Shown one piece after another: positions 1 through 8,789 of a stretch of 64,000 bases of DNA. The translations under genes were made by a program, and so were the position numbers. The stretch spans positions 145,475 through 209,474 of the forward strand of contig JAVJPW010000008.1 in assembly GCA_040217575.1 (NCBI GenBank). Direction: 5' to 3'. Numbering within the stretch: the stretch's first letter is position 1; each line of letters opens with the position of its first letter. The notes under the pieces are model-generated. The model saw only the letters and a program-made list of their open reading frames with translations, did no database searches and was not told where the DNA came from. The stretch is from Pacificispira sp040217575 (GTDB lineage: Bacteria; Pseudomonadota; Alphaproteobacteria; UBA8366; Aestuariispiraceae).

Positions 1-740
1 TCGACGCCCAGGTCGCCGCGGGCCACCATCACCGCATCCGATGCGGCGACGATTTCATCCAGCGCGGTGATCGCCGACGGTTTTTCCAGTTTCGACAGGA
101 CCTGCGCCTTGCCGCGGATCAGCTCCCGCGCCTCAAGCACGTCTTCAGGGCGCTGGACGAAGCTGAGCGCGACCCAGTCGACGCCGATGCTGAGCCCGTA
201 TTCAAGGTCCGCCCGGTCCTTTTCCGTCAGCGGCGACAGCGGCAGCAGGACACCCGGCACATTGACGCCCTTGCGTTCGGAAAGCGGGCCGCCGACTTCG
301 ACCCGGCAGTTCGCATAGCCGTCGCCGCAGTCGCGGACCGAAAGGCGGATGCGCCCGTCGTCCAGAAGCAGTTCGGCCCCCACTTCCAGCGCCGCGAAGA
401 TTTCCGGGTGCGGCAGGGTCACCCGTTTCCGTGTACCGGGTTCATCGGCCAGATCCAGCCGGAAATCGTCCCCGTCGGACAGTTCGATCGGGCCGTCCTT
501 GAATGTGCCGATGCGCAGTTTCGGGCCCTGCAGGTCCATCATGACCGCAACGGGACGTGCCGCCTGGCGTTCGATTTCGCGAATCGCGTCCAGCCGTGCC
601 TTGTGTTCGGCATGTTCGCCATGGCTGAAATTCAGTCGAAAGACGTTCACACCCGCATCGAACAACTCCCGGATACTGTCCGGGTCCCCACTGCCCGGCC
701 CAAGCGTGGCTACTACTTTGGTTCTGTAATGACGTCGCAT
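1..740 (-). CDS. pyk: Pyruvate kinase (partial, N-terminal half; continues past the window edge)
   Basis: Last step of glycolysis: phosphoenolpyruvate plus ADP gives pyruvate plus ATP in the cytosol. The protein starts MRRHYRTKVVATLGPGS, which is the usual pyruvate kinase N-terminus. RLNFSHG (active-site Arg and K+-binding Asn) and DLQGPKLRIG follow, then the B-domain, and VMVARGDLGVD lies at the window edge. About 246 of an expected roughly 480 residues are present. The ATG at 740 is preceded by AGGA, and no stop lies in frame before position 1. The gene is divergent from the IclR gene across about 180 bases. Confidence 0.95.
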   Translation of the reverse strand, partial: MRRHYRTKVVATLGPGSGDPDSIRELFDAGVNVFRLNFSHGEHAEHKARLDAIREIERQAARPVAVMMDLQGPKLRIGTFKDGPIELSDGDDFRLDLADEPGTRKRVTLPHPEIFAALEVGAELLLDDGRIRLSVRDCGDGYANCRVEVGGPLSERKGVNVPGVLLPLSPLTEKDRADLEYGLSIGVDWVALSFVQRPEDVLEARELIRGKAQVLSKLEKPSAITALDEIVAASDAVMVARGDLGV

Positions 741-865
741 TCCCGATCCTAACCGCAATAAAAACGCGCCCGCACCGCCCCTGGAGCGGACTGAGCAAAC
801 TATAAAAGGTTCGCCCCCAGAATGCTTGAAAAATCGACCTTTGCGGGGCACAAGGTAAAAACGAA

Positions 866-882
866 TTTCCGTAGGACGGAAA
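866..882. promoter_or_regulatory. Inverted repeat, candidate IclR operator
   Basis: TTTCCGT-AGG-ACGGAAA is a perfect 7-bp inverted repeat with a 3-base spacer, about 40 bases upstream of the IclR start and in the divergent pyk-iclR region. IclR-family proteins usually bind short TTTCC/GGAAA-type palindromes and repress their own genes, so autoregulation is the simplest reading. No promoter elements were assigned. Confidence 0.45.
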
Positions 883-921
883 ATTGAATGTTTTTTAAAG
901 TCAATATGCTGGTGTGAATTT

Positions 922-1794
922 ATGTCTGAACAGATGCAGGATCGGAATTCAGGTGCGGAAGCCAGTCGACGTCGGGGCAGACCGGCATCCGACGGCGGCG
1001 CGTCGGGGGATGGCGGGGTTCGGTCCCTCAGCCGGGCGTTGGCGCTGCTGGAAGATGTCTCGAACCATGCCGAGGGGATCGCGCTCAGCGACCTGGCCGT
1101 TCGTGCGGGACTGGCACCGTCAACCGCACACCGGCTTTTGAAAAGTCTGGAAAATCACCGGTTCGTAACGCAGGACAATGAGCGCGGGCTTTGGTTCACC
1201 GGCGTTCAGGCCTTTACCGTCGGGGCGGGTTTCCTGCGGAACAGGGACTTCGTTTCAATCGCCCGGCCGTTCATGCACCGGGCCATGAACGAAAGCGGCG
1301 AAAGCGTCAATCTGGCGATCCGCGACGGTCAGGAAACCATCTATCTGTCGCAAGTCGAAAGCCGCCAGATGATGCGCGCCCTGGCACCGCCCGGCGGGCG
1401 CGCGCCGCTGCACGCATCCGGTGTGGGAAAGGCCTTTCTGGCAGGCATGGCACCGGAAGACGCGGGCGCCCTGGTGCAGTCGCTGACCTTCGACCGGTTC
1501 ACGCCGAAGACAATCCGCAACGGGCTTGCCATGATGGATGACATCGCGCGGGCGCGGCGCACGGGCTTTGCCATCGACGATGAAGAACACGCCGTGGGGC
1601 TGCGGTGCGTCGCAAGCCCCGTCTTCAACGAATTTGCGGAACCCGTCGCGGCGATTTCCATTTCCGGACCCCAGGCCCGGATTTCCGACGACGCGCTGCA
1701 GCGTCTGGGGGAACTGGTCTACAGGGCGGCTGTTTCGGTGACGCAAAGCTATGGCGGCCGCCCACCCGCGGGCTTCGGCGTTTCCTCAGACTGA
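922..1794 (+). CDS. IclR-family transcriptional regulator
   Basis: DNA-binding regulator of about 290 residues. An unstructured basic N-terminus (residues 1-33) is followed by the winged helix-turn-helix (about 34-95, with LSDLAVRAGLAPSTAHRLLKSL). The IclR effector domain (about 110-280) contains the recognisable APLHASGVGKAFLA segment. The overall pattern resembles regulators of small organic acids (AllR/GclR/BhcR-like), but no dedicated catabolic operon lies beside it, so the effector is unknown. It converges on ubiX with a 2-base gap. A palindrome at 866-882 may be its autoregulatory site. Confidence 0.88.
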   Translation: MSEQMQDRNSGAEASRRRGRPASDGGASGDGGVRSLSRALALLEDVSNHAEGIALSDLAVRAGLAPSTAHRLLKSLENHRFVTQDNERGLWFTGVQAFTVGAGFLRNRDFVSIARPFMHRAMNESGESVNLAIRDGQETIYLSQVESRQMMRALAPPGGRAPLHASGVGKAFLAGMAPEDAGALVQSLTFDRFTPKTIRNGLAMMDDIARARRTGFAIDDEEHAVGLRCVASPVFNEFAEPVAAISISGPQARISDDALQRLGELVYRAAVSVTQSYGGRPPAGFGVSSD

Positions 1795-1796
1795 CG

Positions 1797-2423
1797 TCAG
1801 ATTTCGCGCAAGGCGCCCGTCTCGGCGCCGCCGTCGGCGCCCGTATCCTTTTCCGCCTCGTCCGTCTTCCAGCGCCGGACCAGATCATGGTCGACCCCGA
1901 ACAGGTCCAGGACCCGGCCCACGGAATGGTCGACCATATCGTCCAAGGTTTCCGGTCTGGCATAAAACGCCGGTACCGGCGGGGCTACTATTGCGCCCAT
2001 TTCGGTGACCGTCGTCATATTGCGCAGATGAACCAGGGTCAGGGGCGTTTCCCGCACCATCAGCACCAGGCGGCGGCGTTCCTTCAGCATGACGTCCGCC
2101 GCGCGCGCCAACAGGGTCCCGGTCACGCCGGTGGCGATTTCCGCCAGGCTTTTCATCGAACAGGGGGCGACGACCATCCCGTCGCAGGGAAAGGACCCGC
2201 TGGCGCACGGCGCACCCACATCACCGATGGCATAGCTGAAATCCGCCCGGTCCCGTACGTCCCTGGGTTTCAGGTCCGTTTCATAGGCCAGCGTCATTTC
2301 CGCAGCCTTGGTCAGGATCAAATGCGTCTCGACGCCGCTTGCACGCAGCGCGTCCAGCATCCGAAGGCCATAGACGACGCCCGACGCGCCGGTGATGCCA
2401 ACGACCATTTTTCTGGCGGCCAT
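1797..2423 (-). CDS. ubiX: Flavin prenyltransferase UbiX/Pad1 family
   Basis: Attaches a dimethylallyl group to FMN to make prenyl-FMN, the cofactor of UbiD-type decarboxylases used in ubiquinone synthesis. The 208-residue length fits the family. The N-terminal FMN-binding loop GITGASG (residues 9-15), the VVAPCSMKSLA segment, the RRLVLMVRETPL segment and the LTLVHLRNM helix are all present. A short charged C-terminal tail after about residue 190 is extra. No ubiD is present in the window. The gene is convergent with the IclR gene. Confidence 0.92.
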   Translation of the reverse strand: MAARKMVVGITGASGVVYGLRMLDALRASGVETHLILTKAAEMTLAYETDLKPRDVRDRADFSYAIGDVGAPCASGSFPCDGMVVAPCSMKSLAEIATGVTGTLLARAADVMLKERRRLVLMVRETPLTLVHLRNMTTVTEMGAIVAPPVPAFYARPETLDDMVDHSVGRVLDLFGVDHDLVRRWKTDEAEKDTGADGGAETGALREI

Positions 2424-2652
2424 AGAAACCCCTTCACATTCAATCCAACTGTTGTATCCTGAAAGGTACCGCGTGCCGGAAAATTTTCAATCGGCCCGGC
2501 CACTCTCCGCTCCGTCCAGGAGTATTCGTCCGAAGACTCCCGGATACCGCGGCCAGCGTCCAGGGCCCAATGTCCACGGCATTGACCGGGTGCGCGGCAC
2601 AATAAGATGGACCCGCCAATGCGGCCCGAACAAAACGAAGGAGAGCGACCCC

Positions 2653-2817
2653 ATGAGCATCGAACAGCGTATTGAGAGCCTTCGGTACAAGCACGCCCTT
2701 CTCGACAAAAAACTGACTGATGAGACTTCCAGGCCGATGCCTGACGAATCGCTTCTTCTTTCGCTGAAAAAGCAAAAGCTTCAAATCAAGGACGAGATCC
2801 AGACGCTTCAGACCTGA
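2653..2817 (+). CDS. YdcH-like small protein (DUF465 family)
   Basis: A 54-residue helical protein with a charged coiled-coil-like pattern (RIESLRYKHALLDKKL, then SLKKQKLQIKDEI), typical of the DUF465/YdcH family found widely in proteobacteria. The function is not established. An AAGGAG-like site sits about 10 bases before the ATG. Longer in-frame extensions upstream lack such a site and read through non-coding-looking sequence. It is monocistronic and followed by inverted repeats. Confidence 0.75.
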   Translation: MSIEQRIESLRYKHALLDKKLTDETSRPMPDESLLLSLKKQKLQIKDEIQTLQT

Positions 2818-2822
2818 CGTCG

Positions 2823-2878
2823 GCAGCCCGCTCTATCGGGGCTGCGTCCTCCAGGTGCCGATGCTTCGGCCCCGATAG
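2823..2878. other. Two overlapping, mutually exclusive inverted repeats after the YdcH-like gene
   Basis: GCAGCCC (2823-2829) can pair with GGGCTGC (2839-2845). The overlapping segment CTATCGGGGC (2833-2842) can pair with a perfect 10-bp complement at 2869-2878. Both pairs cannot form at once because they share 2839-2842. No U-run follows either stem, so neither is a classic intrinsic terminator. It may be a 3'-end stabiliser or a chance feature. Confidence 0.4.
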
Positions 2879-3264
2879 GGCCACCGACCGTCGTCCGCCC
2901 CGGAACGGTTAAAGACGTGCCGCAATTTCAACCCGGCGCGCGGTCCGCCGAACTGCGGCGGTCGACGCAAATGGTCATTATTTTGCGTTCATGAACCTTC
3001 CGGGCCGATCGACGGATATGTCCGCCGGAACCGAACCTGTCGGAAGCCAATTCACTTATAGCGGCATATTGATTTAATTTTTAAGAAAATTTACGTTTTA
3101 GTTGTATTTACTATGCGATAACAAATTAAAAACTACGCTCATCAAGTGTACACGACCATTATCTTGCAATACAGAGAAAACCGTGAAGTAATTGCGCAAA
3201 CTTAAAATCCGTATCCCGTTGTCTGGTTTGGGACGCGGGACCGTTCAGATAGGGGTAGTCAGGA
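2879..3264. other. Long intergenic region with an AT-rich island upstream of the XRE gene
   Basis: No open reading frame is supported here. From about 3050 to 3230 the sequence becomes markedly AT-rich compared with the surrounding GC-rich DNA, with runs such as TTTAATTTTTAAGAAAATTT. This is probably the promoter region of the XRE regulator and may bind that protein or nucleoid-associated proteins. No defined -35/-10 pair was assigned. Confidence 0.5.
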
Positions 3265-3621
3265 ATGCCGCATCCTGTTGATGTTACTGTTGGAAATCGG
3301 GTACGTGAAATGAGGATCCGCAAGGGCATGTCGCAGCAGGCCCTGGGGGAGCGTGTTGGGGTCAGCTTTCAGCAGATTCAGAAGTATGAACGCGGATCGA
3401 ACCGTATGGGTTCTTCCAGGTTGGTCCAGATTGCGGATGTGCTGGACGTGCCGGTGGCAAGCTTTTTCGAAGGTCTGGGCAAGGCGGAAAAAGCAAGCGG
3501 CAAGGATGACCCGTTGAATGTACGCGCGTCCAAGGTCGCCCGGGACTGGCAGCGTGTCGGGGACGAAAAGCTGCAGCAGAAGCTGGCGGAAATGATGCGG
3601 GCGCTTGCGCGGTCCAACTGA
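3265..3621 (+). CDS. XRE-family helix-turn-helix regulator
   Basis: A 118-residue regulator of the short type common in alphaproteobacteria. The HTH covers about residues 9-66 (VGNRVREMRIRKGMSQQALGERVGVSFQQIQKYERG in pieces), and a lysine-rich C-terminal helix may mediate oligomerisation. SFQQIQKYERG is the recognition-helix region typical of this subgroup. It stands alone after a long AT-rich upstream region and converges on the aminotransferase gene. Target genes are unknown. Confidence 0.85.
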   Translation: MPHPVDVTVGNRVREMRIRKGMSQQALGERVGVSFQQIQKYERGSNRMGSSRLVQIADVLDVPVASFFEGLGKAEKASGKDDPLNVRASKVARDWQRVGDEKLQQKLAEMMRALARSN

Positions 3622-3634
3622 CCGGCGTGCGCCT

Positions 3635-4579
3635 CTAGAAACCGGTTTTCGCAGACCCGTCGCGCAAATGGGCCAGATATTGCGCGGCAAAGTCCATCCC
3701 GACTTCGTCTGAAAACAGTGCCATCAGTTGTTTGGCCACCGGACCGGCGAGGCCCAGATAGCTGCGGCCGTTCAGGCTTCGCAACGGGCAGACGCACAGG
3801 CTGGTCGACGTAAAGAACGCCTCTGTCGCGATGGATGCGCGATGCAGTGAGACGTCGGTTTCCACGACTTCAAACCCTGACTTTCTGGCAAGATCGATCA
3901 CGACGGCACGCGTGACCCCCGGCAGGATGAACTCTTCCCTGGGCGTGTGAATCACCCCGTCGATCACGAAAAAGACGTTGCAACCGATCCCTTCCGCGAT
4001 GTTACCGTTGCGGTCCAGCTGAAGTGCCCAGGCGCCGGGGTGGATGGCGCTGACTTCCCGCTGCGACAGTACCGCATTCATGTAGTTATTCATCTTTGCA
4101 TTCGGGCTTAGGGCGTCCGGCGGAATGCGTTTCAGCGGCGCCGTCACGGCGTCGATTCCGTCCCGGAACATCGGCGCGCGTGCGCGCAGCGGCAGCGGCG
4201 TACATTCAATGACGACTGTCGGCCCATCCTGGATCGGCGGCTCACCATCCAGCGGGACCGGACCGCTGGAAATCCGTTGGGAAACCCAGTAATCCTCGTT
4301 CGGGCCCAGAAGCGGTCGGTTTCTGGCAACCACCTGTTCCGTCACCTCGGCAATTTCATCGCGGTCCATGCCGATTGCAATCCGGCAATAGGCAAGACTG
4401 GAAAACAGGCGGTCGACATGGTTCCGCAGACGGAAAAGCACGCCATTGAACGTGCGCGCCGTGTCAAAAACCGCATCGCCATAGACGAACCCCGCATCAC
4501 GGAAAGACAGCAGTGCACGGCTTTCCGGCAGAAACTCACCGTTCAGATAGACGGTGCGTTCATTCAGTCGCGTTTCCAT
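3635..4579 (-). CDS. Class IV PLP aminotransferase (BCAT/D-amino acid transaminase-like)
   Basis: A 314-residue fold-type IV PLP enzyme. The Schiff-base lysine is probably Lys162 in NAKMNNYMN. IAEGIGCN (about 194-201) and ILPGVTR (218-224) match the cofactor phosphate-binding segments, and the N-terminal DAGFVYGDAVFDTART matches the class. Branched-chain amino acid, D-amino acid or amine substrates are all possible, and the motifs do not decide between them. It lies 13 bases downstream of the acyl-CoA ligase gene and is probably cotranscribed, which suggests that an amino acid-derived acid is activated as a CoA ester. Confidence 0.85.
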   Translation of the reverse strand: METRLNERTVYLNGEFLPESRALLSFRDAGFVYGDAVFDTARTFNGVLFRLRNHVDRLFSSLAYCRIAIGMDRDEIAEVTEQVVARNRPLLGPNEDYWVSQRISSGPVPLDGEPPIQDGPTVVIECTPLPLRARAPMFRDGIDAVTAPLKRIPPDALSPNAKMNNYMNAVLSQREVSAIHPGAWALQLDRNGNIAEGIGCNVFFVIDGVIHTPREEFILPGVTRAVVIDLARKSGFEVVETDVSLHRASIATEAFFTSTSLCVCPLRSLNGRSYLGLAGPVAKQLMALFSDEVGMDFAAQYLAHLRDGSAKTGF

Positions 4580-4592
4580 TTAATCGATAATC

Positions 4593-6218
4593 TCAGGCTT
4601 CGGCCGCGCGTTCGCGCAGAACGAATTTCTGGACCTTGCCGGTCGATGTTTTCGGAAGCGGCCCGAAGACGACATAGCGGGGGCATTTGTAATGGGCGAG
4701 GTTGTCGCGGGCGAAGGCGATGATTTCTTCCGCGGTGGCTTCCTCACCATCCTTCAAGGTGACGAAGGCGCACGGCGTTTCGCCCCATTTTTCATCCGGC
4801 TTGGCGACAACCGCGGCCTCCAGAACCTTTGGATGCTGGTACAGCGTGTTTTCCACTTCGATGGTAGAGATATTCTCCCCGCCTGAAATGATCACGTCCT
4901 TCGACCGGTCCTTGAGTTCGATGAACCCGTCCGGGTGCCAGACCCCCAGGTCACCTGAATGGAACCAGCCACCGGCAAAGGCCTCTTCCGTCGCGGCCTC
5001 ATTCTTCAGGTAACCCCGCATGACGATGTTGCCGCGGAAATAGACCTCACCCATCGTCTGTCCATCCCGCGGCACAGGTTCGTTGGTTTGCGGGTCGGCT
5101 ACGATCAGGTCTTCCAGGACATGATACCCGACCCCCTGGCGCGCTTTCATCCTGGACCGTTCATCCGGCGGCAATTCGCTCCATTGATCCTTCCATTCGC
5201 ATACGACCGACGGGCCGTATGTTTCCGTCAGGCCATAGACATGGGTGATGTGGAACCCTTCTTCTTCCATTCGGCGAAGAACCGCCGCCGGTGGCGGCGC
5301 GGCGGCGGTCATGACCTCGACCGTGTGGGGAAGCGGCCGGCGTTCCGACGGTTTGGCATTGATCACCATACCAAGAACGATGGGCGCACCACAGAAATGA
5401 GTGACCTTCTGTTCGTCGATCGCCTGAAAGATATTGGCTGCAGTCACCTGACGCAGGCAGACGCTGGTTCCCGCAATCGCCGCCAACGTCCACGGAAAAC
5501 ACCAGCCGTTGCAGTGGAACATCGGCAGTGTCCAAAGATAGCGCGCACCATTGCGGATATTCCAGCTGACAACATTGCCCAGCGCGAGGAGATAGGCGCC
5601 CCGACTGTGATAGACGACGCCTTTCGGATTGCCGGTGGTGCCGCTGGTATAGTTCAGCGTCACGGCCTGCCATTCATCGTCGGGAAGGGCGAATTCGAAC
5701 TCCGGGTCGCCTTCGGCGATGAACGCTTCGTATTCCATTTCGCCAAGCGCCTTGCCCGGATTGGCGGCCAGTGGATCGTCAATATCGATGACTGTGATTT
5801 CCCGACCGATTTCCGCCAGCGCCGGTTCCATGATCGCAGCATATTCCCTGTCCGTGATCAGGATCTTCGCTTCACCGTGATTCAGGATGAAGGCAATATT
5901 CGACGCGTCGAGCCTGGTGTTCAGCGCGTTCAGGACGGCACCGACCATCAGCACACCAAAATGCGCCTCATACAGTGCGGGAACGTTCGGCGCCATGACT
6001 GCAACCGTATCCCCCTTACCGATGCCGCGCTGGTGAAGGGCCGACGCAAGCTGGCGGCAACGCCGTTCCGTCTGCGCCCAGGTATAGGCCGTTTCGCCGT
6101 GAATGACGGAAAGACTGTCGGGGTGAACATGGGCGGCGCGCCGCAGAAAACTGAGCGGCGAAAGACTGGAATAGTTTGCCTGGTTTCGGTCGAGACCGAT
6201 TTCATACGCATTCGTCAT
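4593..6218 (-). CDS. Acyl-CoA synthetase (AMP-forming, DmdB/medium-chain-like)
   Basis: ANL-superfamily ligase of 541 residues that adenylates a carboxylic acid and transfers it to CoA. The P-loop YTSGTTGNPKG is at residues 190-200. HVYGLTETYGP, GWFHSGDLG and DRSKDVIISGGENIS follow in order, and the catalytic C-terminal lysine is Lys528 in KTSTGKVQK. Length and motifs resemble 3-methylmercaptopropionyl-CoA ligase (DmdB) and related short/medium-chain acid ligases, but the substrate cannot be fixed from sequence. It is first gene of a two-gene unit with the class IV aminotransferase. Confidence 0.88.
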   Translation of the reverse strand: MTNAYEIGLDRNQANYSSLSPLSFLRRAAHVHPDSLSVIHGETAYTWAQTERRCRQLASALHQRGIGKGDTVAVMAPNVPALYEAHFGVLMVGAVLNALNTRLDASNIAFILNHGEAKILITDREYAAIMEPALAEIGREITVIDIDDPLAANPGKALGEMEYEAFIAEGDPEFEFALPDDEWQAVTLNYTSGTTGNPKGVVYHSRGAYLLALGNVVSWNIRNGARYLWTLPMFHCNGWCFPWTLAAIAGTSVCLRQVTAANIFQAIDEQKVTHFCGAPIVLGMVINAKPSERRPLPHTVEVMTAAAPPPAAVLRRMEEEGFHITHVYGLTETYGPSVVCEWKDQWSELPPDERSRMKARQGVGYHVLEDLIVADPQTNEPVPRDGQTMGEVYFRGNIVMRGYLKNEAATEEAFAGGWFHSGDLGVWHPDGFIELKDRSKDVIISGGENISTIEVENTLYQHPKVLEAAVVAKPDEKWGETPCAFVTLKDGEEATAEEIIAFARDNLAHYKCPRYVVFGPLPKTSTGKVQKFVLRERAAEA

Positions 6219-6320
6219 GGCCGCTTACCCCCCGGAGAAAAGCTTTCTTATGCAACTTGATCCCTACTTTATCCCAAGACCGGGAAAACCTGTCCAGAAG
6301 GGAGGCGGCCAAATTGCATT

Positions 6321-6902
6321 CTACTGGTTTGCGGCAGGGTTATCAGATGCGGTGCCCGGTTCGCGCCGCAGGGCAAGCAGCAACTGTTCGCCAAGACCGG
6401 GTCGGTCGTCACCGGCCTCCCGCCGTTTGTCGTCCGACCGGCGATAGACATAAATACCCAGAACCGACAGACCGACCGTCCATATCGTGCCCAGGGAGGC
6501 GATCGCCGAAATGACGGTGCCGGCGCTTTCCGGGTCGGCCACCACCGCATAGGCAATGGCGCCCATCTGCGCGGCCCAGGTCAACGCCATGATATAGCCG
6601 AATGTCGGCCGCATGCGCCGGACATAGGCATCTTCGCTCTTTGCTTCGGCACGGATGGTCCGGTTTACCTGTTCCAACCATGTCCGGTCCGTTCGGGATT
6701 CAAGTTCGGACATGGCCTCTACATGGCGATTCATTTCCATCAGATCGTCGCCGCTCAACCGACCGGATTCAATTTCCGCATCCAGTTGGGAAAGCGCATC
6801 GCCGGCGGCCTGTGCGACGGAGTTTTCGGATCGGGACAACGCGCCTCCGATAGCGCGGGCCAACAGGGGAATACCAACCTGGGCCAAGAGGGCAGGAAGC
6901 AT
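6321..6902 (-). CDS. Phage holin, three-helix gene-transfer-release type
   Basis: A 193-residue protein matching the GTA-type 3TM holin family. It has an amphipathic N-terminus (PALLAQVGIPLLARAIGGAL), a central charged region ending RTIRAEAKSEDAYVRRMRPTFGY, and then two strong membrane helices (MALTWAAQMGAIAYAVV and TVISAIASLGTIWTVGLSVLGIYVY). Holins of this family permeabilise the inner membrane for particle release. It is the last gene of the phage island, downstream of the terminase. No endolysin accompanies it. Confidence 0.75.
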   Translation of the reverse strand: MLPALLAQVGIPLLARAIGGALSRSENSVAQAAGDALSQLDAEIESGRLSGDDLMEMNRHVEAMSELESRTDRTWLEQVNRTIRAEAKSEDAYVRRMRPTFGYIMALTWAAQMGAIAYAVVADPESAGTVISAIASLGTIWTVGLSVLGIYVYRRSDDKRREAGDDRPGLGEQLLLALRREPGTASDNPAANQ

Positions 6903-6959
6903 GGTCTTATTCTCCTAATCGTCGAGATGGGCCGAAGGCACGCAAGACGCGTGTGGGGG

Positions 6960-7268
6960 TCAGCGGCCCGGGTCGGCACTCTGTGCCCGGCGGTCCAATT
7001 TGGATTCGATGCGCAAAAGATGATCGGTCAATCGGTGTTCAAGGTCCTTGAGCTGGGCGGTCGACGCATAGCTCTTGGCCACTTCCAGTTTGTAGGCGCC
7101 CAGGGCCTCCCGTGCGCGCGCGACCGCTGTTTCGATCCTTTGGCGATGCTGATCCAATGCAACATCCTGATCGCGCCGGGTTCGCCACAACAGCCACCAG
7201 AGGCTGGTTATCAGCGGAACTTCACCGACCGCAATCCACCAAAGCAGGTCTTGAGACGCCTCTGGCAT
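6960..7268 (-). CDS. Small phage membrane protein with coiled coil
   Basis: A 102-residue protein with one N-terminal membrane segment (LLWWIAVGEVPLITSLWWLLW), then a long charged, heptad-like helix (about residues 30-95). It lies between terminase and holin. Topology and position suggest a lysis accessory (spanin-like) or membrane-anchored structural protein, but no family was recognised with certainty. Confidence 0.55.
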   Translation of the reverse strand: MPEASQDLLWWIAVGEVPLITSLWWLLWRTRRDQDVALDQHRQRIETAVARAREALGAYKLEVAKSYASTAQLKDLEHRLTDHLLRIESKLDRRAQSADPGR

Positions 7269-7304
7269 CGGAAGCTTCCTTTCCTATGGATTTAAAATTT
7301 GTGG

Positions 7305-8786
7305 TCAGACAGAGAACTCGCTGGGTGCAAGGACGGTATGGTCATGCCCGCGCCAGTTTTTCCTGTTTTCGACCGGGCCGTGCCGCGGAAGGCGGACAGG
7401 CTCCATCAGCAAGCACCCGGCGACGGCATCGAGGCCATCATCGCGGGCAGCGGTTCCATCGGGTCGCCATTCCCGCATCTCTGCCGGAAAAGCCGTATCC
7501 CAAACCGATGTGTGACATAGGATCTGCGACGCCGCGAGACTGGCATCGAACGCTTCCAGTATTCTGGTTTCCTTCGACTTTGACGAATGATGTTCGCGGA
7601 CTGCGCAGGCTACGCCGCAGGCGGCCATTTCCGACCGAAGCAACCCCGGCAGAAAGCGGCCAATGCCATTCGTTTCAATCGTGACGCTGGGCAGGAAGTT
7701 TCGGCGGGCAAACCGCACGACAGCGCGGCACTGCTGTCGGGCCTCGTCCATCGCAAGACCCGGGTCCGTTTCCAGATATAGGACACGATGAAGCCGATAA
7801 AGCCCGTCATCACCGGTAAAGACACAGGCAACCACGGAAGCATCGCCGGCCCCCTTTGCCCCATATGCGGGGTCCCACCAGGCGGATGCGGACCGCATTC
7901 GTATATCATCCAGCATCAGGATCGCCTCGCCATTGCGTTCCAACAGTTCGAGCCGGGCGTCGTAGAGACGCATTCGACCGGGATCCAGCCGAATATCACC
8001 GGACGCCACCGGCTTCAGCATCATCTGACTTTGGAATTTCGCATCCCCATGACGCCGACGGATGCTTTCCACAGCTTCTCTATCGTATCGTTCCGGCCAG
8101 GACGACGACCCGTCCGCCTTCAGGATCGGCATTTCAAAGCGGAGAAAACCCGCCAGAAACGCCTGAGTTTCGCCCAGTTCCGGCTGCGCCCTTTCCGCAT
8201 AGATGGTATGGTAAGTGTGGGGTGTCCCCACATAAATCTGCGTGCCGCCGGGCACCAGAATGTAGTCCGCTTCGGCCAGACGTTCCCTCAGATCCGACCG
8301 CTTCGGTGCGGTGTCGCACGTGTTCGGCACCTCCACATCGTCGAAGACAATGACGTCCGCTCGGCTGCCGGTGAGGTTGGCGCTGATACCGCGCGCCATC
8401 ATCGACGGGTCGCGCAGTTCCAGATCTCGATCGATGGTAAACCTGTCGGCGGCCCATTGATCCGACCGTTCCGGCTTCAGGCCATGGGTCAGTGGATGTC
8501 GTTCCAGCACACGCTTGACGTTTCGAACCATACGCGTGGCCAGGTCCTGTTCCGCTGCCAGAACAAGTATCCGCAAGTTGCGGTTCCGACCCAGCAGCCA
8601 CGCACAGAAAAGCCCCACAAGGGTCGACTTTCCGGCGGCCCGAAACGCCATCAGAAGAAGACGGGTATCGCCACCGGACCAACGCGCGTTCAACCATCGG
8701 CAAATTCGACGATGCGCCAGCGGCGTTTCAACGCCTTGATGCCGGTTCCAGATCCAGACGAATTCAAGAAATGTGCATTTCTCCAT
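7305..8786 (-). CDS. terL: Phage terminase large subunit
   Basis: DNA-packaging motor of 493 residues. The ATPase domain has a Walker A-like loop AFRAAGKST (47-55) and a Walker B ADVIVFDD (143-150). The RNase H-like nuclease domain begins at WWDPAYGAKGAGDAS with metal-binding Asp305 and Asp315, and a late Asp pair lies in RDDGLDAVAG. All key residues are intact, so it does not look decayed. It is 3 bases downstream of the small-subunit candidate, within one minus-strand unit with the holin. Confidence 0.9.
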   Translation of the reverse strand: MEKCTFLEFVWIWNRHQGVETPLAHRRICRWLNARWSGGDTRLLLMAFRAAGKSTLVGLFCAWLLGRNRNLRILVLAAEQDLATRMVRNVKRVLERHPLTHGLKPERSDQWAADRFTIDRDLELRDPSMMARGISANLTGSRADVIVFDDVEVPNTCDTAPKRSDLRERLAEADYILVPGGTQIYVGTPHTYHTIYAERAQPELGETQAFLAGFLRFEMPILKADGSSSWPERYDREAVESIRRRHGDAKFQSQMMLKPVASGDIRLDPGRMRLYDARLELLERNGEAILMLDDIRMRSASAWWDPAYGAKGAGDASVVACVFTGDDGLYRLHRVLYLETDPGLAMDEARQQCRAVVRFARRNFLPSVTIETNGIGRFLPGLLRSEMAACGVACAVREHHSSKSKETRILEAFDASLAASQILCHTSVWDTAFPAEMREWRPDGTAARDDGLDAVAGCLLMEPVRLPRHGPVENRKNWRGHDHTVLAPSEFSV

Positions 8787-8789
8787 CTT

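Noticed and set aside
4959..6260. Long plus-strand frame opposite the acyl-CoA ligase
   Set aside because: Shadow of a clear enzyme with all motifs on the minus strand, and no recognisable domain in the shadow.
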